From: Bradyrhizobium algeriense
Lineage (GTDB): Bacteria > Pseudomonadota > Alphaproteobacteria > Rhizobiales > Xanthobacteraceae
Assembly (NCBI RefSeq): GCF_036924595.1
Contig: NZ_JAZHRV010000001.1
Location: 7,777,501 to 7,841,500, forward strand
Reading direction: 5' to 3'
Length of the DNA: 64,000 bases
Shown piece after piece: positions 26,513-35,728 of this stretch (within the stretch, counting starts at the first letter, position 1; the number at the start of each line of letters is the position of its first letter). Both the position numbers and the translations under genes were made by a program. The notes below the pieces were generated by a model. That model did not search any database, was not told the origin of the DNA, and worked only from the letters and a program-made list of their open reading frames with translations.

Positions 26513-27619
26513 TCAATCCGTACGCAGCAGGGAGGGATCCAGCGCAGGCAGCCTCATCGGGTCGAACGGGGCCAGATCGATGTCTTGTGCTGCGCCGTCA
26601 GTGATCAATTCGGCTATCGCTTCGCCGGTCGCTGGTGAGTTGAGGATACCCCAGACATTGTGACCGGTAGCGACATAGAGCCCCTTGCTGCGTGGGACTT
26701 TGCCGATCAGCGGCAAGCCGTCCTGTGTGACCGGACGGAAGCAGGCTTGCCGCGCGAGGATCTTTTCTGCGTGGAAGACCGGCGACAATCGTTCGGCGAT
26801 GGCCTGCAGGCGACCGATGGCCTCTGGGTCCGGCTTCACCTCGGCGGGGTCGATCGGCAGCGGGACCACGTCGGATAGAGCCGTAATATGGGTGCTGCCG
26901 TCTGCGCGCGGAAACACCTCAACGCTTACCATGTCACCGGTCTCGTCGTGATAGTCTAGAAATAGTGCGTGTGGGGGAACGTCTGCGCCGGTATCGTAGA
27001 CAAGGCTCGGACTACGCTGCCCGAAAACGGCCGGCAAGCTCATCCATTCCGCCGCCAGCAATGACCACGGTCCCATGGCGACAACTACGGCGTCTGCCTC
27101 AAGGATGTCGTCGTCAACTTCGACGCCCCGCACAGTCGTGGCGTGGGTATGCCTCACCACGCCAGTAGCGCGCCCGCGGCGCAATTCGGCGCCGCGCGCG
27201 TGGGCGGCGCGCATCATAGCGGAGGTGAACATGCGGGGATGAACAATTGCCGTCGTCTCAGTGGTGCTTAACCGCGACGCAATAACAACGCCGTTGGAGA
27301 GCCAATCGAGCTCCGAAGGTTTCTGGCGGCGCGGGTCGCGCTCGGAAGCGACGAAGCCGCCGTAAGCGGTCATGGGACGATAGCCCCAATCGTCGGCGAT
27401 CTCCTGCGGCAAAGCAGCGTGCAGCTGGAAACTGCGTCGGGCCAGCGCGTCTAACGGCGTGCCGGCACACCAGTCGAGTGCCAGAAATCCGCCGGCCTTT
27501 CCAGATGCTGCGGCGGCAACCTCGGTGCTCTCAACCACGATCACTTGGGCGCCGCGTCGGCTGAGGAAGTAGGCTGTGCAGGCGCCCACTACGCCGCCAC
27601 CGCAAATCACAACCCGCAT
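26513..27619 (-). CDS. FAD-dependent D-amino-acid oxidase family protein
   Basis: A 368-residue flavoprotein of the DAO family. The N-terminal dinucleotide fold is VVICGGGVVGACTAYFL followed by IVVES with the adenosine-binding Glu. The C-terminal FAD loop is CFRPVTQDGLPLIGKVPRSKGLYVATGHN. It probably oxidises an amino acid or secondary amine, in the cytoplasm. It resembles glycine/sarcosine oxidase-type proteins and the dehydrogenase DadA; the substrate is not evident. It is a plain metabolic gene inside the accessory region. Confidence 0.85.
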   Translation of the reverse strand: MRVVICGGGVVGACTAYFLSRRGAQVIVVESTEVAAAASGKAGGFLALDWCAGTPLDALARRSFQLHAALPQEIADDWGYRPMTAYGGFVASERDPRRQKPSELDWLSNGVVIASRLSTTETTAIVHPRMFTSAMMRAAHARGAELRRGRATGVVRHTHATTVRGVEVDDDILEADAVVVAMGPWSLLAAEWMSLPAVFGQRSPSLVYDTGADVPPHALFLDYHDETGDMVSVEVFPRADGSTHITALSDVVPLPIDPAEVKPDPEAIGRLQAIAERLSPVFHAEKILARQACFRPVTQDGLPLIGKVPRSKGLYVATGHNVWGILNSPATGEAIAELITDGAAQDIDLAPFDPMRLPALDPSLLRTD

Positions 27620-27927
27620 GGTCTCTCCGCTTGCAAGCTATCAAAACGCCGAGGAAGTCCGGATGCTAACGCGTCGGCTGTCCCTTTGTCTCCTTGAGCT
27701 TATCGACGTACCTTTAGTTACAGACGTGTCCGCTGTCGGAACGACGATGGTTGCGCACGTGGGCGCTGATGAAAGGGCCGACACACCCTGGCGTCTCTGG
27801 CGTGCAGTTCCAACGGTTTGGAACCAAGATTCATCGAAAGAGTGGCTGTATCCTGAGACTAATCACGCCGGTTGACCGATGCCATCACGTAGACTGGCTG
27901 GATGCTTACCGCGTTGGCCATTGCGGT
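27620..27927. other. No supported gene
   Basis: About 300 bases between the oxidoreductase start and the end of dinB. Overlapping plus-strand frames run into dinB and are shadows of it. The promoter of the oxidoreductase gene probably lies at its left end. Confidence 0.4.
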
Positions 27928-29031
27928 TCAAATCCCGAAATCCAGTTGCGGCTCCGTGTCATTCTCGCCTTGCAGGGAAGACAGCGACACTCCCAGGAGG
28001 CGCACCGCTTTTGGAAGGGGCATCGCCTCTTCCAGCAGGCCTATCGCCAGACGCGCGAGATCGTCGCGATTCGCGACAACCGCAGACACGGATCTGCTGC
28101 GCGTGATGATCTCGAAGTCGGCGAACTTCACTTTAAGTGTCACCGTTCGCCCCCGGGTGCCCGCCGAGTCGCAATGTTGCCAGACCTTCTCTATTAGCGG
28201 CTGGAGTTCGGCGCGCATTGCGTCGAACTCCGTGAGATCGGTGAAGAACGTGTTCTCGGCGCCGACCGATTTGTGGATACGATTGGCCCGTACGGGGCGG
28301 TCGTCGACGCCGCGCGAAATCCAATAGTAATAGGTACCGGACTTGCCGAAGTTCTCCTGCAGGAAAGCGAGGGACTGGTTGCGAATGTCGAGGCCGGTCC
28401 AAATCCCGAACGCGTTGAATTTGGCGGCGGTCGCCGGCCCGATGCCGTGAAACTTCCCCACCGGCAGCGTCTCGACGAAAGTCGGTCCCATCTCCGGCGA
28501 GATGACGTACTGCCCGTTGGGTTTGCGGTGATCGGAGGCGAGCTTCGCCAGGAACTTGTTATAGGAGATGCCCGCCGAGGCGTTCAGGCCTGTTTCAGCC
28601 TTGATCTTCTCGCGGATCCTTAGCGCGATGTCTCTGGCCAGCAGGATGCCTTGCAGGTTTTCGGTGACGTCGAGGTAGGCCTCGTCGAGCGAAAGTGGCT
28701 CGATGATTGGCGTGTGCTCGGCGAAGATCTTGCGAATCTGTAGGCTGACCGCCTTGTAAACTTCGAAGCGTGGCTTGACGAAGATCAAGTCCGGACACTG
28801 CCGTTTCGCGGTGACCGAGGGCATGGCAGAGCGAACGCCGTACTGGCGGGCTTCGTAGCTCGCGGCGGCGACGACGCCGCGCTCGGCGGAACCGCCCACT
28901 GCCACCGGCTTGCCGCGCAGGTCCGGATTATCGCGCTGTTCGACCGACGCGTAGAAGGCATCCATGTCGATATGGATGATCTTGCGGTGAGGAGCGCTCG
29001 AAGCCCTGTGTTCCGGATCGAGAGGGACCAT
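27928..29031 (-). CDS. dinB: DNA polymerase IV (Y family)
   Basis: A 367-residue translesion polymerase. The catalytic motifs are present: HIDMDAFYASVEQRDNP near residue 20 (metal-binding Asp) and PLSLDEAYLDVTENL near 110 (Asp-Glu). The little-finger domain continues to the C-terminus, which ends QLDFGI. I chose the ATG at 29031 over one at 29061; neither has a strong ribosome site. A fragment of a second, related dinB lies at 48011-48239. It stands with YedK-type and Ku/MBL genes in a DNA-damage block. Confidence 0.9.
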   Translation of the reverse strand: MVPLDPEHRASSAPHRKIIHIDMDAFYASVEQRDNPDLRGKPVAVGGSAERGVVAAASYEARQYGVRSAMPSVTAKRQCPDLIFVKPRFEVYKAVSLQIRKIFAEHTPIIEPLSLDEAYLDVTENLQGILLARDIALRIREKIKAETGLNASAGISYNKFLAKLASDHRKPNGQYVISPEMGPTFVETLPVGKFHGIGPATAAKFNAFGIWTGLDIRNQSLAFLQENFGKSGTYYYWISRGVDDRPVRANRIHKSVGAENTFFTDLTEFDAMRAELQPLIEKVWQHCDSAGTRGRTVTLKVKFADFEIITRSRSVSAVVANRDDLARLAIGLLEEAMPLPKAVRLLGVSLSSLQGENDTEPQLDFGI

Positions 29032-29073
29032 GGACGGATTGTATAGGGGACCGCAAGCCAAGTCGCGGCCAAG

Positions 29074-29340
29074 TCAATCTCCATCCGCCGAGGGGCATTC
29101 AGGGCAGGTGTCGCCGATCGAGTCCAGTACCTCGGCGATCGCGACGGCAGCCACTTGCGATGAAACGCCGGCCGGCGGATCCGTCCGAGCGATCTGAAAT
29201 GCGCGGTCGTGGGCATGTGGATCGGCGCGGTCCTGCATCCACCCGTGCTCCTCACATTCGCGAATGGCGCCGGCCTCACTGAGCACCGAAATCGCCCAGC
29301 CGCGTAGCGTCTGGATCGCGGTTTGTCTCTCCTTTGTCAT
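29074..29340 (-). CDS. Small conserved hypothetical protein
   Basis: An 88-residue protein starting at MTKERQTAIQTLRGWA. It is helical and acidic, with a TCPECPSADGD tail holding a C-x2-C pair. I have the impression of similar short proteins in rhizobial genomes next to repair genes, but no family name. It lies between dinB and the YedK-type gene on the same strand, so it may be part of that unit. A start six bases upstream (29346) is equally possible. Confidence 0.55.
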   Translation of the reverse strand: MTKERQTAIQTLRGWAISVLSEAGAIRECEEHGWMQDRADPHAHDRAFQIARTDPPAGVSSQVAAVAIAEVLDSIGDTCPECPSADGD

Positions 29341-29484
29341 CAGCATTCGAAATGGCTCCTACCGGGCGAATCCTCACGCCTCGCCGCCGTCCGTTCCGGG
29401 CTGCTAACACAGGTCAGGGATTCCGAATTGCATGGCCTCTGGCTTTTCCACGTGTTCCATCGTTCCATCGGTCTGTGCAAAATG

Positions 29485-30213
29485 TCAGGCGGCCAGCGCG
29501 GGATCTTCCTTTTCGCCGGTCGCAACGATCTTCAGCGCCCCGTCCGGCAACGGGCGCTGGAGTGCCTTGGCCTCGCTCCAGGGGGCGCGCAGCCAGACAT
29601 CGTACTCTTCGGTTGTCGTCAGGATCACCGGCATCGCCTTGGGATGGACGCGTTCCACCTCGACGTTGGGCTTGCAGGTCAGGAAGGCGTAGACATCGAT
29701 CGTGACTTCTCCTTCCTTGGCTTTCCGGACGCTCGTCCAGTTCGTCCAGAGGCCGGCGAACGCCAGCAGCGGGCGGCTTTCGTCCGGAGCGAACCATACC
29801 GGCACCTTTTTGCCATCGATCGTGTCGTACTCGCTGAACGACGTGAAGAGGACTAGGCAACGGTGCTCGGTCCCGAGCCACCGCTTCCAGTGCGCGCTGC
29901 CCACGTTTCGAATGTTGGTGGTGCCACTGTCCGGCTCCATCCGAAGCAGTTCCTTGAAATCGACTGGCTTGCCCTTAGCCTCGAGCTTCTGGGCTCGCTT
30001 CTTGGTGGCGTCCAGGAGCGCTTGCTGGGAGGACGGCATGCCCCATCGAGCCATGACGATCTCACGGCCGTCGGGCGCGTTGCGAATGATCGGCGCTGGG
30101 TAGTCCGGAAAGATGCCGGGCATTGAAGGCAGGTTGCCAACGCGACTGTTGAGTGCGCTGAACAGGCGACGGATCGCGTCAACGTTCTTGGTCATCGAAT
30201 AGAGGTTGCACAC
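29485..30213 (-). CDS. SOS response-associated peptidase (YedK/HMCES family)
   Basis: A 242-residue SRAP-domain protein. Residues 2-5 (CNLY) supply the catalytic Cys after removal of Met. Other conserved parts are [25 protein letters not shown] and [20 protein letters not shown] with the active-site His. Family members form a thiazolidine crosslink with abasic sites in single-stranded DNA and so shield them during replication. It is placed three bases before a zinc-finger hypothetical gene on the same strand and near dinB, which fits a damage-response role. Confidence 0.9.
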   Translation of the reverse strand: MCNLYSMTKNVDAIRRLFSALNSRVGNLPSMPGIFPDYPAPIIRNAPDGREIVMARWGMPSSQQALLDATKKRAQKLEAKGKPVDFKELLRMEPDSGTTNIRNVGSAHWKRWLGTEHRCLVLFTSFSEYDTIDGKKVPVWFAPDESRPLLAFAGLWTNWTSVRKAKEGEVTIDVYAFLTCKPNVEVERVHPKAMPVILTTTEEYDVWLRAPWSEAKALQRPLPDGALKIVATGEKEDPALAA

Positions 30214-30215
30214 GT

Positions 30216-30665
30216 TCAGTCCTCCGGAGGCACGTTGCGCGGCCGCTGAGTTAGTTGCAGCAGCGTCGCCGAGGGGCGCCGGCCCGCCTTAGCGCATTTC
30301 TGACAGCGCAACCTGCCGGCGAGATCATGAACGAAGGTTGTCGGTGGATGGGGCAGGGCAGCGAGATCGACCTGGCTTGGCGCTTTGCAGCGCGAGCACT
30401 CGATCTGAAGCCAAGGATAGCCGCCGTTTATCGCCTGGTCGACGGTGGGAGAGGGATCGATCGGTTCTCCGTCCGCCCACATCCGCTCGTTCCAGCTTTC
30501 AGCCGGGAGCCGATCGGCTTGGCGTATCAGTGCGTCCCCCTTGGCGCGCAGCTCGTCCGACTGCGTGGCCAAAATGCCCGTCATCGCCCGCGCCTTGCCG
30601 AGCTCCTTCTTCAAGGCCTTGCGGTCTCCGCCGGACAAAGGCGTCGGGTGATGCTTGGGGGTCAT
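30216..30665 (-). CDS. Hypothetical zinc-finger protein
   Basis: A 149-residue protein. The first half is helical and charged ([20 protein letters not shown]). The second half has two Cys pairs, [14 protein letters not shown] and [10 protein letters not shown], about 30 residues apart, forming a likely zinc ribbon. I chose the Met at 30665, 22 bases after the stop of the upstream gene; a Met at 30728 would overlap that gene by 41 bases. The family is not recognised. The next gene upstream has a similar Cys layout, so the two may be related. Confidence 0.55.
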   Translation of the reverse strand: MTPKHHPTPLSGGDRKALKKELGKARAMTGILATQSDELRAKGDALIRQADRLPAESWNERMWADGEPIDPSPTVDQAINGGYPWLQIECSRCKAPSQVDLAALPHPPTTFVHDLAGRLRCQKCAKAGRRPSATLLQLTQRPRNVPPED

Positions 30666-30687
30666 CCGGAACGAAGCCGGGCCATGA

Positions 30688-31092
30688 TCAGATGGGCTCG
30701 AAGGCCGGCCAGCAGCCGTCTTCCTCATGGCGGCCAGTCCGGTTCTGACAGGTGTTGTCTAGCAGTCGTTGCCCGACCTCCTTCCAGCTGGCTTGCTGCC
30801 CATACAGGCGGATGGCATCGGCCTTCTGGATTTCGACAATGCGCTCGCACCGACGGCAGGACACCCGCAAGATATGCTGCGGGATTTCGGACAGACGCTG
30901 CCCTGCGCCCGGTTGTCCCAAAGGTCTGTTGCCGACATAGGCATCATTCAGCACGGCCTGCCAATATTCGTCCGGCATCTCGTCCTGGGGGCCGAGAGGG
31001 CGCGTCCCCGCGGCTTTACCTCCAATCGAAGTTACCAGCTTTTCCATTTGTTTCGGGGTAGGCATCCGCCAACTCGCGGGTCGATCGCTCAT
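30688..31092 (-). CDS. Hypothetical zinc-finger protein
   Basis: A 134-residue protein starting MSDRPASWRMPTPKQMEKL. A C-terminal part reads LRVSCRRCERIVEIQKADAI, then GQRLLDNTCQNRTGRHEEDGC, a pattern of Cys/His able to hold one zinc ion. This pattern is common in small DNA-associated proteins of Bradyrhizobium and its relatives. It is the first gene of a minus-strand row leading into the YedK-type gene and dinB, and is divergent from the Ku gene. Its function is unknown. Confidence 0.6.
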   Translation of the reverse strand: MSDRPASWRMPTPKQMEKLVTSIGGKAAGTRPLGPQDEMPDEYWQAVLNDAYVGNRPLGQPGAGQRLSEIPQHILRVSCRRCERIVEIQKADAIRLYGQQASWKEVGQRLLDNTCQNRTGRHEEDGCWPAFEPI

Positions 31093-31271
31093 GGCATAAC
31101 CAGAACATATCGAGAACAAATGTCGAGTCCGACCAACGGTGGGTGGGAATGATTTTTCTGGTTGCGACGGGCCGTAGCCAAATTGAGAGTCGCAAAACAG
31201 AGTGGAGTGTCGGAACCAGCCCCTTTCGATCGTCTTGAATCGGAGCCGCTCGAAAACGGAGTACTGCGTAC

Positions 31272-32198
31272 ATGGCCCCCCGCGCCAACTGGAAAGGCTT
31301 TCTGCGTCTGTCCCTGGTTACGTGCCCGGTCGCGCTGTATCCGGCCACCTCCGAGTCCGAGAAAATCTCGTTCAACCAACTTAATCGGCAGACCGGCCAC
31401 CGCATCAAATACCTCAAGGTCGACGCAGACACCGGCGACGAGGTGCCAAACGAGGACATCGTCAAGGGCTACCAGCTCGAGAAAGACCAATTCATCGAGG
31501 TGACGAAGGAAGAGCTCGAAGAGATCGCGCTGGAGTCCACGCGCACCATTGAGATCGACGAGTTCGTCGAGAAGTCCGAGATCGATCCACGTTACCTGAT
31601 CCGTCCCTACTACCTGCGTCCGGACGGGAAGGTCGGCCACGACGCCTTCGCGGTCATCCGCGAGACCATCCGCGAGATGAACAAGGTCGCGATCGGCCGT
31701 GTAGTGTTGACCAATCGCGAGCACATCATCGCGCTTGAGCCGCTGGACAAAGGGTTGGTCGGGACGCTCCTGCGGTATCCCTACGAAGTTCGTTCCGAAC
31801 AGGAGTATTTCGACGATATCCAGAACGTTAAAGTCACGAAGGACATGCTGGATCTCGCCAGGCATATCGTGAACCAGAAGTCTGGACGCTTCGAGCCGGA
31901 GAAATTTGAGGATCAATACGAAACGGCCCTGATCGACCTCATCAACCAGAAGCGTGCCGGCAAGCCGATCACGCCAAAGGAGCGGCCGCGCGGCGAGAAC
32001 GTGGTCGATCTGATGGAGGCATTGCGGCGAAGCGTCGGCGGGGCTGCGGCCGAAACGAAGGCCACGAAGAAGCCGGTGAAAAAGCCGCGCAAGGCGGCAG
32101 CCGGACAGAAGGAAATGTTGATGCCGATCGCCGGCAAAAAGCCGAAGGAGACGGCAGCGAGGAAGCCGGCAGCCAGGCCGCAACGCAAGTCCGCCTGA
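31272..32198 (+). CDS. ku: Ku protein (non-homologous end joining)
   Basis: A 308-residue bacterial Ku. It begins with the usual RANWKGFLRLSLVTCPVALYPA and contains ISFNQLNRQTGHRIKY, GDEVPNEDIVKGYQ and the dimer-barrel core. The last 60 residues are a Lys/Ala/Pro-rich tail (KKPVKKPRKAAAGQ) of the kind that binds DNA in long bacterial Ku proteins. Ku binds broken DNA ends and recruits the ligase LigD. No ligD is in this window, so a partner must lie elsewhere. It is followed by an RNase Z-like gene. Confidence 0.95.
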   Translation: MAPRANWKGFLRLSLVTCPVALYPATSESEKISFNQLNRQTGHRIKYLKVDADTGDEVPNEDIVKGYQLEKDQFIEVTKEELEEIALESTRTIEIDEFVEKSEIDPRYLIRPYYLRPDGKVGHDAFAVIRETIREMNKVAIGRVVLTNREHIIALEPLDKGLVGTLLRYPYEVRSEQEYFDDIQNVKVTKDMLDLARHIVNQKSGRFEPEKFEDQYETALIDLINQKRAGKPITPKERPRGENVVDLMEALRRSVGGAAAETKATKKPVKKPRKAAAGQKEMLMPIAGKKPKETAARKPAARPQRKSA

Positions 32199-32280
32199 TT
32201 GTGATACCGTGTGATCGGCGAAAACCACGCGTGAGCGTTCTTGGCTACCAATGCCGGTAAGAGGGAGAAGCCGGCCTACG

Positions 32281-33186
32281 ATGTTCGCGTTCACATTCCT
32301 AGGGACATCGGCAAGCGTTCCGTCGGCTGAACGGAATCATCCCGGTCTCCTCGTCGAGGCCGGAAGTCACCGCATTCTGGTGGATTGCGGAGAGGGGACG
32401 CAACGCCAGCTGCTGCGCAGCGGCGCGGGCTTTCGAAGGCTCGATCGGCTCTTGCTGACCCACGGCCATTTCGACCACGTGCTCGGCATTCCCGGTCTCT
32501 TTTCGACTCTGCGGCTGCGACAGAGCGCTGATGTCATGACGATTCACGCAAGCCCGGCCACACTCGAAGTCGTCGTCGGGATGCTCGCCGGCCTCTGGGG
32601 TGAGGGGAGGGCACCTATTCCACTCGAGCTTGTTCCGCTGACGGCAGGTCAGGTCATTGACGAAGGCGAGTTCACAGTTGCCTGCTTCCCGGTCCGCCAC
32701 CGCGATACCGACAGTTTCGGCTTCTCGTTTGAAAGCCGGGCTCGCCGTCACCTTCGGCCGGACCGCCTCGCCGCTCTCGGTGTGCCCGACGGTCCGGTGC
32801 GCAAGGAGCTGGCGGAAGGGAGGCCGGCGACACTCGCGGACGGTAGGACAATTGATCCCGAAAGCATCCTCGGCCCGCCAGAGCGGCGCAGGAAGCTGGT
32901 CATCGTCGGCGATGCCGAAACCACCGAGGGATTGGCCGAACCGGTTCGCGGCGCGGATGTGCTGGTGATCGAGGCCACGTTTCTGGACCGCGACGCGGCG
33001 ATTGCCCGTGACTACGGACATCTCACCGCGGGTGAAGCGGCCGCGCTTGCCGCAATGTGCGACGTGAAGCAGCTCGTCCTGACTCACATTTCCGGCCGTT
33101 ATACTAATGAAGACCTATTGGCGGAAGCGACGAAGACGTTTCCAAACAGCCGGATTGCCATGGATTTCGATCATATCGTGATCTAA
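32281..33186 (+). CDS. RNase Z-like MBL-fold hydrolase
   Basis: A 301-residue metallo-beta-lactamase fold protein starting MFAFTFLGTSASVPSAERN. Zinc motifs are LTHGHFDHVLG near residue 60, PVRHRDTDSFGF near 145, and GHLTAGEAAALA plus LTHISGRY in the C-terminal part, in the RNase Z order. True RNase Z matures tRNA 3' ends; this type beside Ku may be a nuclease in end repair, which is inference. I chose the Met at 32281 as the family start. A fragment resembling its 3' end is found at 49678-49737. Confidence 0.85.
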   Translation: MFAFTFLGTSASVPSAERNHPGLLVEAGSHRILVDCGEGTQRQLLRSGAGFRRLDRLLLTHGHFDHVLGIPGLFSTLRLRQSADVMTIHASPATLEVVVGMLAGLWGEGRAPIPLELVPLTAGQVIDEGEFTVACFPVRHRDTDSFGFSFESRARRHLRPDRLAALGVPDGPVRKELAEGRPATLADGRTIDPESILGPPERRRKLVIVGDAETTEGLAEPVRGADVLVIEATFLDRDAAIARDYGHLTAGEAAALAAMCDVKQLVLTHISGRYTNEDLLAEATKTFPNSRIAMDFDHIVI

Positions 33187-33208
33187 CCGGCCGCTGCGGA
33201 GTACATGC

Positions 33209-33826
33209 ATGGCGAAGAAGCTGAAGACCTACGAGACATCATTAGGCTTTTTCGATCTGGCGATAGCGGCGCCCTCGATGAAGGCGGCTTTGGAAGCCTG
33301 GGGCGCGGACAGCAATCTTTTTCACCAGGGCGTGGCGACGCAAAGTGAGGATCCCGACGTTATCGCAGCGACCATGGCGGCGCCGGGCGTCGTTCTGAAA
33401 CGCCCCGTCGGGTCCAGCGGACCCTTCAAGGCGCACGCCGAACTGCCTACCCATCTCGCCGGCGGCCATGGCGCGAAGACGTCAGGCCGCAAATCGCAGA
33501 GCCGCAGGGCACAGAAGCCCCCGAGGCGAGGCAACGACCCGGCGGCCGACCGGAAGGCTGCACTCGCTTTTGAGAAGGAGCAGAATCGCCGCGAGCGCGA
33601 ACGCGCGAAGGAAGAAGCCGCCCGGGAGAAGGAGCGCGAGCGACGGCAGCACGCCATCGACAAGGCACAAGGCGCCTTGGACGCAGCCCGTCAGAAGCAC
33701 GAAGAGAAAACAGCAGGCATTCGAGCCGAGCTAGAGGCTCTCGAGGACGAGTCGCAGGCCGAAGAGGTGCGTTGGGAGAAGGAGAGGACGCGACTGGAAG
33801 CTGCGTTGCGACGGGCGCGAGGGTAA
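33209..33826 (+). CDS. Hypothetical coiled-coil protein (Ku-locus)
   Basis: A 205-residue protein starting MAKKLKTYETSLGFFDLAIA, 22 bases after the MBL gene. The first 80 residues are a compact domain (APSMKAALEAWGADSNLFHQ). From about 110 to the end it is a long charged coiled coil rich in Glu, Arg and Lys (EKEQNRRERERAKEEAAREK). Automatic annotation often calls such proteins TolA-like because of the coil. It follows Ku and MBL with conserved spacing, so it may be co-expressed with them. Its function is unknown. Confidence 0.7.
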   Translation: MAKKLKTYETSLGFFDLAIAAPSMKAALEAWGADSNLFHQGVATQSEDPDVIAATMAAPGVVLKRPVGSSGPFKAHAELPTHLAGGHGAKTSGRKSQSRRAQKPPRRGNDPAADRKAALAFEKEQNRRERERAKEEAAREKERERRQHAIDKAQGALDAARQKHEEKTAGIRAELEALEDESQAEEVRWEKERTRLEAALRRARG

Positions 33827-34051
33827 GCAGCCACTACCTGGAAGCAACCGGTGAGTGGTTAACCATGACACCGCGGCCCGTCACTTGCTCGATACGATTG
33901 ATACTCTGGTAAAGCACGGTGAGCGCTGCAGCCTATTGCTCTCCAACAGAGCGATTAGCGCATCCAGCGCTTTCGGGCGGCGCAACGCTGTCCCTAGCCC
34001 CTAGAGGAACCGGGCGTTCCTCATTGCGTTTTCCGCCCGGAGAGTTGATCC

Positions 34052-35728
34052 ATGGTCAATGCGCTCGTCATTCGCCGCAATACCCAACTGGCAAAAGCCC
34101 AGAAGGCGCTTCGCGCGGCGCAATATGTTCGAATGTCCACCGATCTTCAGCGCTATTCGACCCAGAACCAGGCGGCCGCCATCGCCGCATACGCGCAGCA
34201 ACGAAACCTTACGATCGTTCGGACTTATGTCGACGAAGGGCGCAGCGGAGTGAGGATCAACCGGCGGCCGGCCCTCGCCGAACTGATCAAGGATGTTCAA
34301 TCAGGAAACACGGACTTTGAGCACGTTCTGGTTTACGACGTCAGCCGATGGGGACGCTTCCAGGATGTCGATGAGAGCGCGCATTATGAGTTTGTCTGCA
34401 AGCAAAGCGGCGTCAAGGTCGCCTATTGCGCTGAACAATTCGAAAACGACGGAAGTCTTCTGTCGAGCATCTTAAAGAACATCAAGCGCGTCATGGCGGC
34501 TGAGTTTAGCCGGGAGCTTGGCGTCAAGGTGCACGCCGGCCACTGCCGAATAGCGGGCCTTGGCTATCGCGTTGGTGGTTCGCTGACGTTCGGGCTCGGC
34601 AGGGAGATGGTCGATGAGAAGCAACGCTCGAAAGGTCGGCTCAGGAAGGGCGAGTACAAGGCCCTGAAAACGGACCGCGTGCGGCTTCAGCTCGGGTCTG
34701 GCGAAGAAATGGCGATCGTCAAATGGATATTCCAGCAGTTCGTCATGGAGCGAAAGACCGACGTTGAAATCGCACGGCAGCTCAATAGGGCCAATATCCC
34801 CAATCACCATGGGCGTCCTTGGTCCTACCTGATGGTCCACTACATTCTCAAGAACGAGAACTATATCGGAAACCTCGTTTACAACCGCACCTCGCGGCGC
34901 CTTGGACAGAAGCAGGTGAACAACCCTGATCACCTGTGGATTCGGACCTCATCGGTGGTCGCTCCAGTGGTTGATCAAGACCTCTTCGCGCGCGCCCAAA
35001 AAATCATGGCCGAGCGTTATATCTCAATCCCGGAAGATCAGATGCTCCGCAGGCTCCGTCTCACGCTCGGTCGCAAGGGAAAGCTTAGCTCCAGTATCAT
35101 CAAAAACGCGCCGGGACTTCCCTCTCCCGCATGTTACGTCAAGCATTTCGGCTCGATAAGAAATGCCTACAAGCTCATCGGCTATGAAGGTTCGCGCGAC
35201 TGTAGGTGGTTTGACGTGCGAGATCACTGGACCGAGCGTTTGTCAAAGCTCGCAACACAGGTTGCGAAGGCGCTAAGGACCGATCGCGGGATTCGCTTGA
35301 AGCCAACCAGCGATGGTATAGGGCTGGCACGGAACGGAAACAGAAAGATCATCTCATTTCAGGTGGTCCGGAAAATGGCGAAGAGGACTCCAAACCACGT
35401 TGCACTATGGAGAGCCCACCTGAGGAAGGAGCGATCCGAGCTGTGTGTTTACTTGCGACTGAACGACTCCAACGAGGTGGTTCAAGACTATGTATTGTTG
35501 GCCTCAGCGGACACTACGACGCCTTACTTGACGCTGTCAGATGGCCTTTTAGCTCGCCACCAGGCTGTTCGCGTCGACACCGTTAGCGAGCTTATTCGGG
35601 ACATCACAGCGAGATTTGTATCGGCCAGCCGTGTCTCGCCAACCAGGCCAAGGCGAACGAACAAGCGAAAGAAACCAAGCCGGCCCCGAACCAGGAACGT
35701 CCGCGCGGCACTAATGGAACGCAGATAG
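34052..35728 (+). CDS. Large serine recombinase
   Basis: A 558-residue recombinase of the serine integrase class. The catalytic N-terminal domain begins AQYVRMSTDLQRYSTQNQ with Ser29. DVSRWGRFQDVDESAHYEF follows, and the recombinase domain ends near WSYLMVHYILKNENYIGNLVYN. Unlike most members it has no Cys-rich zinc ribbon; a segment reading GRKGKLSSSIIKNAPG and SIRNAYKLIGYEGSRD takes its place, resembling DNA-binding repeats in this rhizobial subfamily. The tail is basic. GGAG lies eight bases upstream of the ATG. It may have moved part of this island. Confidence 0.85.
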   Translation: MVNALVIRRNTQLAKAQKALRAAQYVRMSTDLQRYSTQNQAAAIAAYAQQRNLTIVRTYVDEGRSGVRINRRPALAELIKDVQSGNTDFEHVLVYDVSRWGRFQDVDESAHYEFVCKQSGVKVAYCAEQFENDGSLLSSILKNIKRVMAAEFSRELGVKVHAGHCRIAGLGYRVGGSLTFGLGREMVDEKQRSKGRLRKGEYKALKTDRVRLQLGSGEEMAIVKWIFQQFVMERKTDVEIARQLNRANIPNHHGRPWSYLMVHYILKNENYIGNLVYNRTSRRLGQKQVNNPDHLWIRTSSVVAPVVDQDLFARAQKIMAERYISIPEDQMLRRLRLTLGRKGKLSSSIIKNAPGLPSPACYVKHFGSIRNAYKLIGYEGSRDCRWFDVRDHWTERLSKLATQVAKALRTDRGIRLKPTSDGIGLARNGNRKIISFQVVRKMAKRTPNHVALWRAHLRKERSELCVYLRLNDSNEVVQDYVLLASADTTTPYLTLSDGLLARHQAVRVDTVSELIRDITARFVSASRVSPTRPRRTNKRKKPSRPRTRNVRAALMERR

